This document shows positions 1-15,000 of a stretch of DNA of 64,000 bases, one piece after another. The translations under genes were made by a program, and so were the position numbers. The notes below the pieces were generated by a model. That model made no database searches. It had not been told where the DNA came from and saw only the letters and a program-made list of their open reading frames with translations. This stretch comes from Pomphorhynchus laevis (lineage: Eukaryota > Acanthocephala > Palaeacanthocephala > Echinorhynchida > Pomphorhynchidae), in assembly GCA_012934845.2 (NCBI GenBank), contig WNNJ02001284.1, positions 62,001 through 126,000 of the forward strand, in the 5' to 3' direction. Each line of letters begins with the position of its first letter. Position 1 is the first letter of the stretch.

Positions 1-1270
1 AGCCTTTGATCGTGTTTCACATAAAGGTCTTGTGTCACTCTTAATTCACTATGGCGTCCCTCGTGTAATCTGCTCTTGGATTGAAAATTTTCTTTCATTG
101 CGTATGTTTAAGGTAAGAGTTGATGAGTCTTTGATCGGATGGACTTATCCGATTAAAAGACTTAAAAAACATATTAAATACGATAGCTTCCATTACAACT
201 ATATCTAGTGTAGACATTAGTTATCTATCATTACCAATGTTAGATCATTATTATCTATCATTTTCTATGGAATTTTCAAAATTATTATCATATTTCAAAG
301 GAATAGCCATACCAAGCTGAACAATACGGGTGCTTTATTAAGCAATCTATAACATGCATCTGCAGTCGTTATCTGCAGAACAAATTATGTCGACAGGTGT
401 CCCTCAGGGTTCTGCACTAGGTCTTCTATTATTCATCACGTTCCTTGACGATTTACTCTTACGTATTGAGAATACTCACTTGGCATTCGCTGATGATCTT
501 AAAATTTGGACTACTATACGAGATATTAATGACTGTAATTCTTTACAGGCAGACTTGGATCGCGTTCATGATTGGTTCCGCTCTACTAGATTACATCTTA
601 ACGTTGATAAGTGTATACTTGTGAGGATGGGTAAAAAGTCCAGTAAGTTTACATATCATATCGTTGATGTTCTTCTCACTGAAGTATCACATCATAGGGA
701 TTTAAGAATTATCGTGCAGGCATCATTAAAAACTAAACTTAATAGTGAAAGAGCAATAACTCGTGCACTATATTGTAAATAACTCATTCCTTAAGATTAC
801 CACGAATGTCTTTAGAAATTTGTTTAACACGTTAGTTCGTCCGCATTTAGAGTATGCAATTCAGGCTTCTTTCCCGGTCACCAAACAAGAAAGGACAGAT
901 ATTGAGTCAGTCCTAAGGCGAGGCTCTCGTTTATGTTCGAATGCGAGATTGGATTATGCATCCCGATTATATTTGCTAAGAATTCAACCGATGTCATAAC
1001 GATTTTTGTTTCTTGACTTGATAGAATGTATTCACTTGTACACCGGTTGGACGGTTATCCGAGTGTTCGATCACATTACATTAATCAATTTTGAGAGGTC
1101 ACAGCAAAACTCTATAAGACAAGACATGGTAGGTATTCAAAATACTGGAGACTGTCGCACAGGGTACTTAATATTTGGAATTCTCTGCCTGAGGAAATTG
1201 CTTCCGCCCGGAGTCTGCATTTGTTCAAAAAATTATTAAAGACATGGATCATCAAGAAGACGAGAAACGA
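1..1270 (+). mobile_element. CR1-like LINE, reverse transcriptase part, decayed and interrupted by an LTR remnant
   Basis: The first 138 bases read as a non-LTR RT (AFDRVSH, then WIENFLSLRMF). After an LTR remnant the RT resumes with GVPQGSALG (about 396-422), the catalytic box FADDLKIW (about 484-510), and a lysine- and cysteine-containing stretch (HLNVDKC) as in CR1/Jockey-group LINEs. The C-terminal part continues to about 1240 in shifting frames, so the copy is dead. It is cut at the window edge, so its endonuclease and ORF1 are not visible. From 1270 to 1540 there is AT-rich sequence, probably its 3' UTR, without other features. Clade assignment is by motif likeness only. Confidence 0.75.
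139..355 (-). repeat. LTR remnant inserted in the LINE
   Basis: This stretch repeats, with scattered differences, the sequence at about 1543-1760, which is the LTR of the Gypsy fossil next door. It splits the LINE RT reading, so it arrived after the LINE. It lacks one end of the LTR and no internal part is attached, so it is a partial solo LTR. Confidence 0.65.
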
Positions 1271-1542
1271 GTCATGGACATATTTGCAGTGATTTTTATT
1301 TTTTTGCTTGTTGACTTCTTTTTCTTTATTTCTTATTTTTCGGCACCTTTTTAGGTACCGAAACGTAGAAATGTCAAACGTTCAACAAATCTTAAATTTG
1401 CGAAATTCGGAATCATGTGCGACCCTTTACGTAAAAGGTTCTCAATGTCACTAGATTTCCTTAAAGTATGTTGATAAGTTACAGGTAAAACGTATTCAAG
1501 TAAGGGTAGAATATATGATCAAAACAGTGGCTTGAACATTGA

Positions 1543-4500
1543 CTGACTTATCCGATCAAAATACTTAAAAAACATATGAAATATGACTGCTTCGATTACA
1601 ACTATATCTAGTGTAGACATTAGTTATCTATCATTACCAATGTTAGATCATTATTATCTATCATTTTCTATGGAATTTACAAAATTATTATCATATGTCA
1701 AAGGAATAGCCACACCAAGCTGAACTATATGGGAGCTTTATTGAACAATCTATAACATGTAAAGCTGTTAAAGCAAAGTAATAAGTTATTAGTAATTACA
1801 GGGCATTCTCCCCGACGAGATAGTCTTTGAGATATACTGGACGGTTTCGTTTCCTCCCACTTTTTCGAGTTCCTGGACAAGTAGGCTCTTCTCCTCGTAC
1901 CATGGAATCGTTAGGGGACGAGTATTCCTCGTTTGTTTCAGACGTCCTCATATGGTCATACGTTACATCTTGGGATCGTTGTTGCTTATCCAGTTTGCTT
2001 TCCATGCAATCTTGATCGCGTGGATGAATGCTTGCATCTTTCTTTTTCAGATCCTTCGTAATTTTGTTGATTTATAAAATCATAAAATTTATCCCATCGT
2101 GATGGTCTGTGGACTCTCCATGTTGGCCATTATATTGTTGACGTGGCATGTGTAAATTTATCGCGTCTTGGTTGTCCGTTGGGTCTTCATATTGACTGTT
2201 ATAGTGTAGACGACTAACCGGGCGCTCGTACGCGAAGTCGGTCAATGTCGGGTTGTTGGTGACGTTGTCTGGATATGGAGCAAGCGGCTTAATCGATATA
2301 GTAGATTCACGACCATCTTTAAATCGGACAAGTGCGTAGTACGGACTAGCATTTAAAAGATCTACGACTTCAACGGTAGAATCGTATTTGCTAGCTCCAT
2401 TTTGCTTCTATAACAATATGTCACCAGGCGACAACAACCAGGTTGGAATGATCATACCTGTATAAGATCTTCGCTGGAACTTCAGAAATCGCTCATGTGG
2501 CGTATCGCCCGTTTCCGTGCATAATATAGAACGTATAGCGTACAGCGCAGTAAGCAGTGACTTCTCGCAATGGTCGATTGTTAAATGACGTGTTTTTAAA
2601 TCGAGCTCTATATTACGTTATATGATTCCATTGTACGGTTCTACCTGATCATTTCCAGTTGGATTGTACGGGGTACTTCTGCTACAAGCCACTCCCTGCT
2701 CCGGAAGATATGTCGATAATTCTTGCGACAGAAAAGAAGTGCCTCGGTCCGAAAGAATAAAAGACGGCGTTCCAAAAAGGCTAAAAAGTTGATCAAGACA
2801 GCGAATTACGGTACGAGCTGATATGTCGGAACATGGAAAAGCAAAAGGGAACCTAGAAAACTCGTCGATAACGACGAGAATATATCGGTTTCTCGTTGCA
2901 GATGGGATAGGCCCCTTAATGTCAATCGCGATCCGTTTAAATGGTTGAGTTAATTTGATTAGACGTGGTATCTGTGGATTGTAGTAACAAGGACTGACTT
3001 CTGCACACGTTTAATAATAATACAAATTTATTTAATGTGGCAAATGCGTACAAGCTGTACGCTTACAAGTCCACAAACAAAAATGAGAAAGAACAAAAAC
3101 TAAGTTTGACATACTTAGTTACCTGTTTTACGTCAACAATCGAAAATGGAAGATTGCGCGATCTGACAAAGTGAGCAAGTCTAGTTACTCCTGGATGACA
3201 TAATGTTTCATGAATGAGTCAAAGTTTACTTGTTGATTTATGAATGCACACCGAAATCGCGACACTGATTCAACAAGCGCGTTTATTTCTCCTGGGCGGT
3301 ACGAGATAGTATACTTGAATGGGGCAAACTCTAGGCGCCAACGAATAAGTTTATCATTCTTAATGCTGCTATTATTCTTCGTATAAATGAAAGACACACT
3401 TTTTGGATCCGTGATTATCTCAAATACCGTCCCAAAAGGTAATGCGTCAATGTTTTACACTCTCGACTACAGCCAACGCTTCTTTTTCAACAGCCGCAAA
3501 GTTTTTAGCACTGTCATGTAACGTACGCGAGAAAAAGGCTACAGGCTTATTATTTTGTATTAACACAGCTGCTATGCAAAATTCCGAAGCGTCCGTTTCT
3601 ACGGTGAACATCTTTCGATCATCTATGGCCGTCATAGTCGCGTTAATGACGTCGTCTCGTAGTTGGTTGAAATCACGAATTGCCGATATGTCCATCGGAA
3701 AAGCTTTTCGACCAGCAGCGGATGTAGTTTATCCGAAAATCGATGAATCTATCACGAATAATGCGCGAATAAACCTCGCACATGTCTTAATTCCTTAAGG
3801 GTCGAAGGTGACTTCATTTCTTTTAAAGCTTCGATCCGATCATCATATGCTCTCACATCATTATTCGAGATGGTATATTCGAGTAGTTTTATACACGATC
3901 GACGAAGTTCACACTTATCCTTATTGATCGTGATGCCATAACACTCTATTGCGTGTTGGAATCTTTCCAGATTAAAGTTGTGTTCACTCATTGTCTGACC
4001 ACAAACAACCACATCGTCAAGGTACACAAAAATCGTGAATATCTTGCTTGATATAATGTCATCCATCGTGCGCTGGAAAACCGCCGGGTCGTTCGTGAGT
4101 CCGAATGGTACTCGGCAAAACTGATATAATTTGCCCGCGCCTTCGAACGCTGTGTACGCTCTTTCGTTCGGATGAATAGATAATTGATGGTAAGCTGATT
4201 GTAGATCAAATCTACTACATACCCGATATTGCGATACTCTGTACAATTTCGTCGATCCGTGGCAATGGATAGGCATCGAGGCATGTGAATCTATTGATTG
4301 TTTGAGCATAGTCGACAACCATTCGACGTTATGCTCCCCCGTTGTTAATTACTAGGACTTGGGCTCTCCATGGAGACTGGCTAGGTTCAATAATTTTGTC
4401 GTGCAACAATCTATCCAGTTCTGATTTTATGAATCGATAGTCTTCACTGTTATAACGACGGGATTTTGTGACGATAGGGTGTCAATCCGATGTCAATGTA

Positions 4501-5841
4501 GAAATCAATCTAGGAGAGTCGACGAGCATTGTTGACAACGTATTAATGATCAATGGATCCCTTCTCCCATGGAATCGCATTGTTACGGATTCATAGCTGC
4601 GCATAAACGGATGTCCCAAAATAATTTGGTAGCTCAGATTCAGTAAGCATAAGAAGCGAACGTTTATGTGCTTTGCTCATTGTACTTATATGTCTGCTTG
4701 ACACGAGTTGAGTGCTGCCGACGTTTGAGCTTTCGAGGCCATCGATACCTTTTCGTTACACGGATATGCTCTCAGTCCCAACTGGACAGCCACTTCCGAA
4801 TCTATGAAATTCTCCGAACTACCTGTATCGAATAAAGCCCAAATTAAGGAATCGTTAATTCGAATGTGTATCTCAGCCTTTTTCAAGCAGAATCGATCAC
4901 ATGTTGTCGATAATATTGAAGTTAAACGAGTTGCCTGATTATCGGTATCCAGCGTATTCATTCTCTTTTTTGTTGTAATCGCTACTTGCACACAGTTGCA
5001 AAAAGTCCAATCTTGCCACAGTGCCGGCAATAACTATTACGAGCTCCGAATCGCGATCTTGGATGCCATGTTTGTTCACAGAAGAAACACGTTCTTGTAG
5101 TAACAGCTAGCGTGGAAGTGTCGACGTCGCTCGATTGATCATGATGCTCGTCATTTGTGTTTCCGTGATCTGATGTCGCTGAATTTGTTGATCGAGTTAC
5201 TCCGTAGCTTGTAGACTGAAACTCTGCCATTTCGAGTGCTCGTGCTTTAGTGTATGCAACATCCATAGTAAGGTCATTACATTCTGGTAGGCGCTGTCTG
5301 ATAAAAGACGATCGAATTCCGGACACAAATGCGTCGCGCATAATAAGGTTCTTGTGATCTACTGTCGACATTACCTTGAAAGTACAATCCTTGCCCAAGG
5401 TCTCTAGCTTTTATAGAAATTGATCGATTGTTTGGTCAGCGCTTTGTCTATGTGTTCTCAGTTTGTAACGCGCGAAAAGTTCTTTGCGAGGCTTAACGTA
5501 TAGTTGCTCGAGCCTTTTTATCGCTTTGTCGAAGGAATCGCATTCGCTGATGTAATTATATACTGTAGGTGAGACCATATTAATTAACACTTCTATACGA
5601 TCACCATCTTCCAGATCTTTAATTGAATCCATATACTTATTAAATCGGTGCTTCCAATGACCCCAAACCAAGGGTGCATCGACATTGTTTGGATGAGCGG
5701 AAAACGCATCTGGCTTGAAGACTGTCCATCGTTTGACCCACAATAGTTCATTAAATTGAACTATACGGGAGCTTTATTGAACAATCTATAACACGTAAAG
5801 CTGTTAAAGCAAATTAATAAGTTATTAGTAATTACAGGACA
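1543..5841 (-). mobile_element. Ty3/Gypsy LTR retrotransposon fossil, broken
   Basis: Reading on the minus strand from 5841 downward the usual Gypsy order is visible: a truncated 5' LTR (about 5753-5841), gag (about 5400-5743), a zinc-knuckle region (about 4982-5150), aspartic protease with a DTGSS site (about 4840), reverse transcriptase with VYLDDV (about 4010), RNase H (about 3200-3690), integrase (about 2300-3000), and a 3' LTR (1543-1799) with TG...CA ends. The two LTRs overlap over about 82 bases and differ at about three, so the insertion is not very old. The coding region is broken many times (several breaks at least) and the element cannot be active. A short unrelated AT-rich stretch lies near 3000-3180. 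Confidence 0.8.
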
Positions 5842-6071
5842 CAAGCCTCGCCATTTGTAGCGTTTGAAACATTTATAGCATTTGATGGAAACTAATCAAA
5901 AAATTGCATTGTAATTTAAATATTATTAAAATTTCATGTTCATTAACGCTTCCCATCAAACTTTAACTTTAAGTCCTGTAAGATCTATAAACTATGGTTT
6001 TATGTGTAATTTTTCAATCTTAAAGTTCAAATGCATTACATTCATTCAGACATCTAAAAAATTTATTTCAG
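5842..6071. other. Interval between the Gypsy fossil and the RBM25 start codon
   Basis: About 230 AT-rich bases with no recognisable gene. It ends in TTTATTTCAG (6062-6071) directly before the RBM25 ATG. This looks like a splice acceptor, so RBM25 may have a non-coding first exon upstream. Any core promoter must lie here or beyond the fossil. I see no clear TATA box. Confidence 0.4.
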
Positions 6072-9000
6072 ATGAATTATAATTTTGGGCCGTATCCGGG
6101 TATGATCCCAATGAATATGATGGTAGCTCAACCTGTATGTATTTATTAGAACTTTATATTTAATTTCATTCCTATTATTTATAGGTTGTTGGAGCTGTTC
6201 ATAGTGGTGTGAGCTTAGCGAATCACGTTCCGCCACCTCTATATCCTGTTGGATATGTTCCACCTCCACAACCACCAATAAATGTACAGTATAAACGACT
6301 AGATGATGAAAAACCGAAAGTAATTATCTTACCTATTTTACAAGAGTGTTTATAAGATATCATGATCTTAATTGTATCAGATATGAATATATTCTGTTAT
6401 CATTTTAATTTTGACTTATATTGGTTAAGGAATTAATGACTTATAAATTCTTTAATATTTTAATTTTTAATTTATAAATAAGTGACTGTAATTAAAACTA
6501 AAAAAACCAGTTTAATTAAAACTGGTTTCAAACTCAAATATTTTTTACCCAAATTAGCTTAAATTATTGAAATTTTTGTTATTGCTCTTTTTATCCAAAA
6601 CATTGCATTTTAAATAAAAAATATTAAAATTTATAAATTATCTGCTTTATATTATATCGTTAGCCTATACTATACAATTCAGTTCGACATTATATGGCTT
6701 TTAAATATTTAAAAACAAAATCTTCATTCCACATCAATTTAAAATTTATTGTGGATTAATTTTTTATATTTAGGATCTATGCATTAGAAATTTTCGAGTT
6801 CTCCGTCGGAATCCATTTGTTCGTTAGAATCCATTGGAACTGTAGATACGTCAGTACCCTCTAACTCGTGTGGGTCTTTGATTACAGCACATGAAACAGA
6901 CAGTCAACGTCGAGAACTTTAATCTTTCATAAAAATTGCATTTTCAAATGTACGTAACGCGGTTAATAAGCTAGATGAGATTAGGTATTGAATACGTTGT
7001 TATGACGTCAAAGTATTTGGAATTTGCGAAAGTTGGTTTAACTCTGACATATCTTATGATGTGGTTCATATCCCTGAATTCGTTCTCTATAGATCTGATC
7101 GTGCACGTGGACGCGGTGGTGATGTGGCCTTCTATGTGCATGTGAGTCTGACTGTTAGTTCGACGGTAAAATTCGTTGCTGATTGATGCACCGCTGAGGC
7201 ACTACAATTGAGCATTATTTATGCTGGTAGTTCCGTGCACAGTATCGTTCCCCCTTCTTGATTTTTTTAAAACTTATTCAAGTATCATAAACGTTGTATC
7301 TTTGGAGATTTCAACATGCATGCGTACAATTTTGATGTGCCTACTGTTGCCACATCTGACAAATTTACGGCGTCATTGTCAAATTTGTTGTATGACGATA
7401 TGTTGCTTATTCAACATGTCAATTTTGATACTCATTTTTCTGCAGGATTGTCATCGATGATTGATCTGCTGTTTTCTAAACTTGATTCCGATATTTTCTC
7501 ACTGGACAAAGATCCTCCGATTAGTTCAAGCGATCATGTGATAGTCAAGTTTCTGAGTCCTCTTATGTCGAGCGGATCACACTATTTAGAGAGAGTTGTG
7601 AAGCGTGTATGGAAAGCAATTCCAGAAAATGTGATAATTGAATATGCTAGAAAGATTCATTTTGTTGGTAATGATCGTGATGTTGAGAGCATTTGGCAGT
7701 CTATCAAAAACGGGATATTTCAAGTTCTCGATGAATTTGCTCCCATACGTATATTTACTAAGGGCAAAATGTCTAATAAACTGTCGTGGTTCGATAGTGA
7801 ACTAAAGCGTCTCATTCGATTAAGAAATAAAGCGTGGAGTCGTAGTAAAAAGAGTGTAGATTTAAATAGTGAATTCAAACGAATTCGTAATGAATGTAAT
7901 CGCTTAAAATCGCAGAAGAGATATGTGTACGATAATGATATTGATATGTCTCTAAAACACACACCCAAACGATTTTGGAGTTACGTTAGTCGATCAAAGG
8001 TATCGAAATCTAGTGTTCGACGCATTCGTATCGGAAATGAATTTATAGACGACCCAAAGAAAGTTGCTGATGTGTTTGCGCTAACTTCGAGTGAAGGTAT
8101 TGCTTATAGAGTCGATAGTTGTGATGGCTCATGTATCTGTCAGAGTTCATACATAGTTGTGTCGACGGAGGAAGTTGAAATAGAGTTGTCGAAGTTATCT
8201 AAATCAGTGCAGCTGGCCCTGACGATATCCCAGCTTACGTCCTTAATCTACTAAATTGCATACTGTCGTATCCGCTTTCAAAGATATTTAATGTTTCTCT
8301 TAGTTTGTCAATTATTCAAAATGATTGAAAATCAGCGATCGTTGTACCACTTCCTAAAACAAAGAACGTTTGCGATATAGATGGATTTAGACCTATAAGT
8401 TTAACATCCACTGTAAGCAAGGTACTTGAGAGAATTGTCCACAAAAGGTTAGTTAGCATATTAAACTCAAGAAACTACTTGTGTGACTCGCAACATGGTT
8501 TTCGAAATGGACGCTCATGCCTAACGAATACTTTATGTGCTCGTGAACAATGGGCTGACGCAATTGCAGGTGGTGCCGTTGTGGATGTCGTTTATTTGTA
8601 TTTCTCCAAGGCATTTGACCGCGTTCTACAAACTGAGTTGATAAAAATTCTAGTGTCAATTAATGTAAATTATTACCTAACCCGCTGGATCAAGCAATTC
8701 CTGGATGGTCAGCAATTTTGTGTAAGAGTAGGAAATGTTTTGTCATCTCAACGCAGTGTTGTACATGGAGTACCAGAAGGAACAGTTCTCGGACCACTAT
8801 TATTTTGCATTTTTATTAATGAGCTGTTGAAATTGCTTAAAGTACCGCACTTAGCATATGCGGACGATTTGAAGTTGTAGAATATCATCTCGACCGAACG
8901 AGACTGCTTGACATTGCAGCTAGACTTGGATTTGGTATATAAATGGAGTCTTAGTCTATTAGTATCCCTTGACTTGGGAAAGTGCAAGAATATGAGATTG

Positions 9001-12000
9001 GGTCGTGGATGCAAAAGTTACTAAACTATTACGTAGTTACTAAACTACGTAATAGGTGCAAATGAACTCGAGGTAGTCACATTTCACCGCGATCTTGGGA
9101 TTCTAATTGATTCATATTTAAGGGCACGACTTCATTTTGATGTTCAGCTATGAAAGGCTAGAAAAATGATGCACACTATCAAAGATTGCTTTCTAAGGAT
9201 AACTCCATCTTCGCTCCGGGTGTTGTTTAATTCGTTAGTGCGACCTATACTTGAGTATTGCTCTCCATCATGTTTTCCATGTACCCGAACTGAATTGAAT
9301 GCCGTCGATTGGGTTCTTAGTGGTATCACGCGTCTATGCCTAGACTGTAAAAAATTACCTTATCCTTGTCGACTCAAAGTGATCGAAATGCTCAATATGA
9401 GGGTAAGGCTACTGTTTCTCGACTTGGTTGCAACGTGGAAATTACTTCATAAATGTGATGGATACCCTTCAAGTGTTGTAACATGTCGTATGATCGATCA
9501 AGCAGACATCATTCGATGACTATTTTCAAGAAGCATACAGGGAAACTACTGCTGATTACACTATTGTCAAGTCGTGTGGTTAACTAATGGAATAGCCTTC
9601 CTGAGAATATTGTTGCTTCTAAAACGCTGACTGTATACAATAAGCGATTGCGGATGTTCCTGGAACAAATGGATGACATGAATATATCTTATCCCTGAAA
9701 TTGATTATGAATTAATCAATTCAATTTCGAATTTTATTTTTGAATATTTTATTTGTCTATATTTCGGAAGTTATTCAAAATTCTGTAAAAATTATGCTTT
9801 AGAATTCACCAACTTTTTTATATGATTTTTATCAATTCTGTTCAGAGTACAACGACTGTATTTGTTGGGAATATTTTGGAACGTGCACCTGACATGATGA
9901 TAAAAATAATGTTACAAGTATTTTCCTCTATTAATTGTTCTAAATTGTCTTCGTGTGTATTAGAAATGCGGTAATGTTGTTAATTGGAAGCGTGTGCAAG
10001 GACCGACTGGCAAGCTCCCCGGTAAGTTTAATTTGCGCACAATCTAATGTTGTATGCGGTGATTTATCGTAGCGTTTGGATTTTGCGAATACGATAAACC
10101 AGAGTCGACTTTGCGATGCTTAAGATTACTGGATAGCTTTGCAATTGGTGAACAACGCTTGCTGGTATTTTTAATTCGTGGAAATATTTTCATATTTTAA
10201 AATATATTTTACCTTTTTATCGAATAAAAAGGTAAAAGTTGATCAGAAAACAACATATCTTCTCGAAGAGTACAAAATGAAATGCAGAGCAAATAAGGCA
10301 TCATCTACAGGAGATTCTTCTAGTGCTGTTCAACAATCTACTATTCCGACAAGTTGTAGATCTGGCGAACAAGGTATTTCAGATGACAAGAAATCTGAAG
10401 CTGAAAATAAAAATAGCGAGGTACCAGCGACAAAGCCAACGGAAAGTGATGATGACTATCTTGATGAAAAGACAAAAAGTGAGGATCAGAAGGTAATTGC
10501 TGCTTTAAAATCAGTATTGAAAGAATACGCAAAGGAAATAGCATTGCCTAAAGAGGATAAGGCAAAGGCGGACTCTAAGCAACATGTTTCTAAATCCTTA
10601 ACTCAAACTAGTCCTTCGGTAAGCAATATATTTTAATTAATTTTAGCTCAAGTTTATAATATTTTGTATAAACGACTTTTTTTAATATTTAGATTGAGTG
10701 ATTGAAGAGTAATTTTGCCTTCATTTTAAGTTGAGTTTTATTGTATATATGTACACGTCCTTATAAGTTCAAATTTTGATGACTATACAAATATTATACT
10801 TTATAGAGACAAAAAATATTTCTATCAATGTTTTTTTTATTTTAGGTATCAACATGTTCTTCCTGTTTATTTTAAAAGTAGATTTTCTTAATTTTTTATT
10901 TTATATATTTTCTGTATCTAGGCAACAGTAAAAAGTGACGGAGTTGCAGTCGACGAAGACAAAAAACATCTTGTAACTCACGCAATTAAACAGTTTAGAG
11001 AACAATTCAAAGTTAGCATAAATAAACTTTTGTTTCTATAATTTTTTACAATTGTTATTGTTAGGACGAAGATGAGAGAATGCGCCAATCGGAAATTGAG
11101 CGGAATAATAGAATTGCTGAAGAGATGAAACGAGGCAGTACCAGCAGTCGGTCGAGTTTAGCTGGAATTGCACGATCTACTGGACGATCAACGAATTCTC
11201 CTATTGGTTACCGTCGAGTTCGAAGTCCTTCGGTGCAAAATAGAAGCAGTTCAATTACCGCTGCTGATGATGAAGAAACTCGAGAAAAAAGGCGACAAGA
11301 TCGACGGTATCGAGAACGAGAAATTCAATATCAAACTAGATTAGAATCGTGGCAGGCTAGGGAACGTAAACGCAAAAGTTTCTACACTGCTGAGCGAGAG
11401 AAAGAGTTGACAAAAAGAAAGGAAGAAAAACGCAATCGACGTCGTCTTGCTGAATTTTTACAGTCGTATGATGATGAAGTGATGGATAGCAAATACTATA
11501 GGTATGACACAACTTTTAATTTTGTGTATTATGATCGATAGTGATAATTTTAGAGGAACTGCTCTTGCTCGACGTCTTAAAGATCGCGAAAGAGAAATTG
11601 TTCTGGATGATCGCGATAGGCAACGCGAGCGAGATGAGTTAATTGAAATAAAGCGAAAACTTTTGATTCATCATTCGAAGGAAAATCTTGATGAACTACT
11701 AGCTAAGGTAAAACTACAATTTATATATAATTATATCGAGTAAATATCACATTTTTCATAATCAAAAAATATAATATTTAATATTAAATATGTACTAATT
11801 TTTATAAGTGGAATACGTCTATGTATGGTGACGATAGGATGTATAGTGACTATTTAATATTTATAATATTGATAAAGGATGAATTTGGAGCCTGGGTGAA
11901 GATAAAAGCTCTTCATGGGAATTTCTTTGTTCGCAAATGTGTAGATTAAAACAATTTACTGAACTGCATTAGTTGTTATATCGCAGATAAATAAAAATAC

Positions 12001-15000
12001 ATCTATTTTGAACTCTTATTTAATAATATTTCGCATGAATGCCAAACAATGCGTTAAATTAACCATACAGTTAATTATAAACATTAGTTTATAACTAACA
12101 TTTTGAAATAAATAATTAATAACATTTTATTTGTAGCATTTGGCAAACGAAGAAGAACGTATTCAGAAACGCATTGAAACATTGCTTCGTGAAAATAAAG
12201 ATATATCTGATAAGAATGATGTTAGACAGGTGATCGAAAGTAGTCATCACGAATACACGGACAAGGAGCTCGATGTTCCGACAATAGAAGAATCTCAAAA
12301 ATATGATATTGACAAAGGTTTGGAATTTTTCCTTCAAATTTTATTTAGGTTCATCATTTTATTTTTATTAGAAGATAATACGAAACATAGCAGTGATAAA
12401 ATTGTATCCTCTAACGAAAATACGTGGCAACCTGTTTCTATTGACATTCCTGGTAATATTGGCTCAAATCCTGAAAATTCTCCAATTCGTAGAGGTAACC
12501 AATAATTTCAGAATTCCTGTTTTATTATAAAAAGGTTTTTGATTTCATCAAATCTCATTAATCCATTAAAACAAAAATCATTTTAATATTACTATAGCTG
12601 AATTCATTACAGATAAATTAATATTTTTAGTGCTTAACAGCTGTACATTATACAATATATTATAATATTAATATAATAACAATGTAATACTGATAATATT
12701 AATATTATATTGTAATATTATTATAATATTATAATATTATAATAATATTATAATTTAATATAAATATAGTATAATATTATATTATAAGGAACATTATTTA
12801 ACATCATTTTTCCGATCACATCGGACTTTAAGTATGTGCTAACTTTCTTGATCTTAATTTTTAATAAGTCGTTGCTTTTTATTTCACTGATGATATTAGG
12901 AAAGATTCGCACTACCAATAACTATGTTGTGCTAGTTATTGCATATGTAATATTTAGCAGTAAACGTAGAATTACATTTTGAAATTAAATTTATTTTTTA
13001 TTAAATTGTAGCAATTAATAAATATTTAATCATTATTTACTGTGGAAAATTTAGCATTTGCATTTTTATATGCAAATGTAAAAAACGTATTTAATACTTT
13101 TTATTAAATACTGAATTAATACATAATTTACCTAATTTGTAGGTAAATTGGCATAAATTAATTACTTCAGTTATTTCATTAATGTAGTATTCATATGTTT
13201 ATGTTGATTTGTTCGATAGCTCGACTCGAATCCAAGGCATGTGCTCGTTTGAAATGTTAGAAGATTGATCAAACTTATAAAGAGTTGGTAAAGATGTTTG
13301 ATAATTCAAATATAAATCTAGTTTATCTGCAATAAATTTAGTTTAAGTTGAATATAAGGTCACAATTATAAATAATGTTTGTTTTAAATTATGTTTTTTA
13401 TAGATTAATATATTAATCTAATCTAATATTATAAATATATCCAGCCTGATCTGTATTTAAATTGTTTAATATCCAGGAACTCTCAGGTAATTTATTAATT
13501 TTATTAATTAAAATTAATTACAAGAAAAATTATTTTGATTATTCGCTAGTAACTACTATCATCTTCAGAAAATTAATTTTAATTGATTAAAATTTATTAA
13601 TTAAAATTAACTTTCTGAAGACGCTAGTAGTTACTTGCGAAATATCAAAATGATTTTTCTTGTCAATCGACATTACCTGATAGTTCATGGATATTTCAAA
13701 ATCCAATCTAATATATAAATTATATATTTTATAGTATAATTTTCATTACTACATGATACATATTGTGATGCTTTCTATTTTTTTATGAACGTAAGGATAC
13801 ACATTTCTGTTAAAACGGTTGCTAATATAGAATTGGTTGGTTTGCTGATATATATCTCGATAGATCTAAATAGAAACATTATCTTATGTTCGAATAAAAA
13901 TATTAGCTCTGCGAAACGACGTTTTATCTCTTTTTATCGAGTTCAGAATTTGCGTAATTTGATATTATATCAAATTCTAAGAAGATTTGTTAGTTCTTAG
14001 GTGCACTAAAATAATATAGGCTATTTTTGTTAATATTTTAAATATTTTTTCTTTACGTGTCATAATGCAAACAAATATAGATTTACTGAGGATATTTTTA
14101 AATAAGTGCTTTATACTAAAAGCTCTTAATTCCAAGAAGTAAACGCTTAATTCTAAATAATTATGATAATTAGAATATAATTAAATTATAATTAATTATA
14201 ATTAGAATTCTATAATTCTAATACAAAGGATTGTAATATATGATAATAATATTATATTATATTATAATTATATATTATAATATATAATATAATATGTAAT
14301 ATATAATTTATAATATTAACAAATAATCAGTTTCCTTATTATAAATTATATCTTTATTGAAAAGCAATGGTCCTTCTTATAGCTTCAAAGCATTTAGACA
14401 TTGGTTCATCATCATGGTCAATGTGCGATTTGAGCAATGTAAAAAATCTCGAATTGTTTAAAATTACTTGACTCTTTTTGAGAAACAAAGTGGCACGTCT
14501 GAAATAAAAGGATATTTCATCACTTAAAAATCAGTAACATATACATATTTCAAGTTTTTATCAATTTGTGGAAACTACTTTTCAGCCTTTTATCACAAGG
14601 ACTCGATGGAACTGAATAAAACTTATGTACTCTCTAGTCGTAAGTTTAAAATTGTAAAGTTTCAGAGTTATAAATAAATAATATTGTAAACATTTTTATC
14701 CAAAATATGCGGTGTGATCTTGAAGTAAATATATTTAATGCATATGCTAGTTGCATATATTATATAATTATATTACATAATTATATGCTCTATTTATATT
14801 TGACGCAATATATACATTAATATTGATGCAATATTAATGTATTTGACTCGACATATACAACTAATACGTATATTTATATATAAAAAAATTGATTTAAATT
14901 TATATCTAAATATTGATCTACATTTTTTGACTTATATGTCAAATATAAACCAGCATTTCGGCGACAAGGAGTTCAGCAGAATCAGTAAGAATACTAAAAC

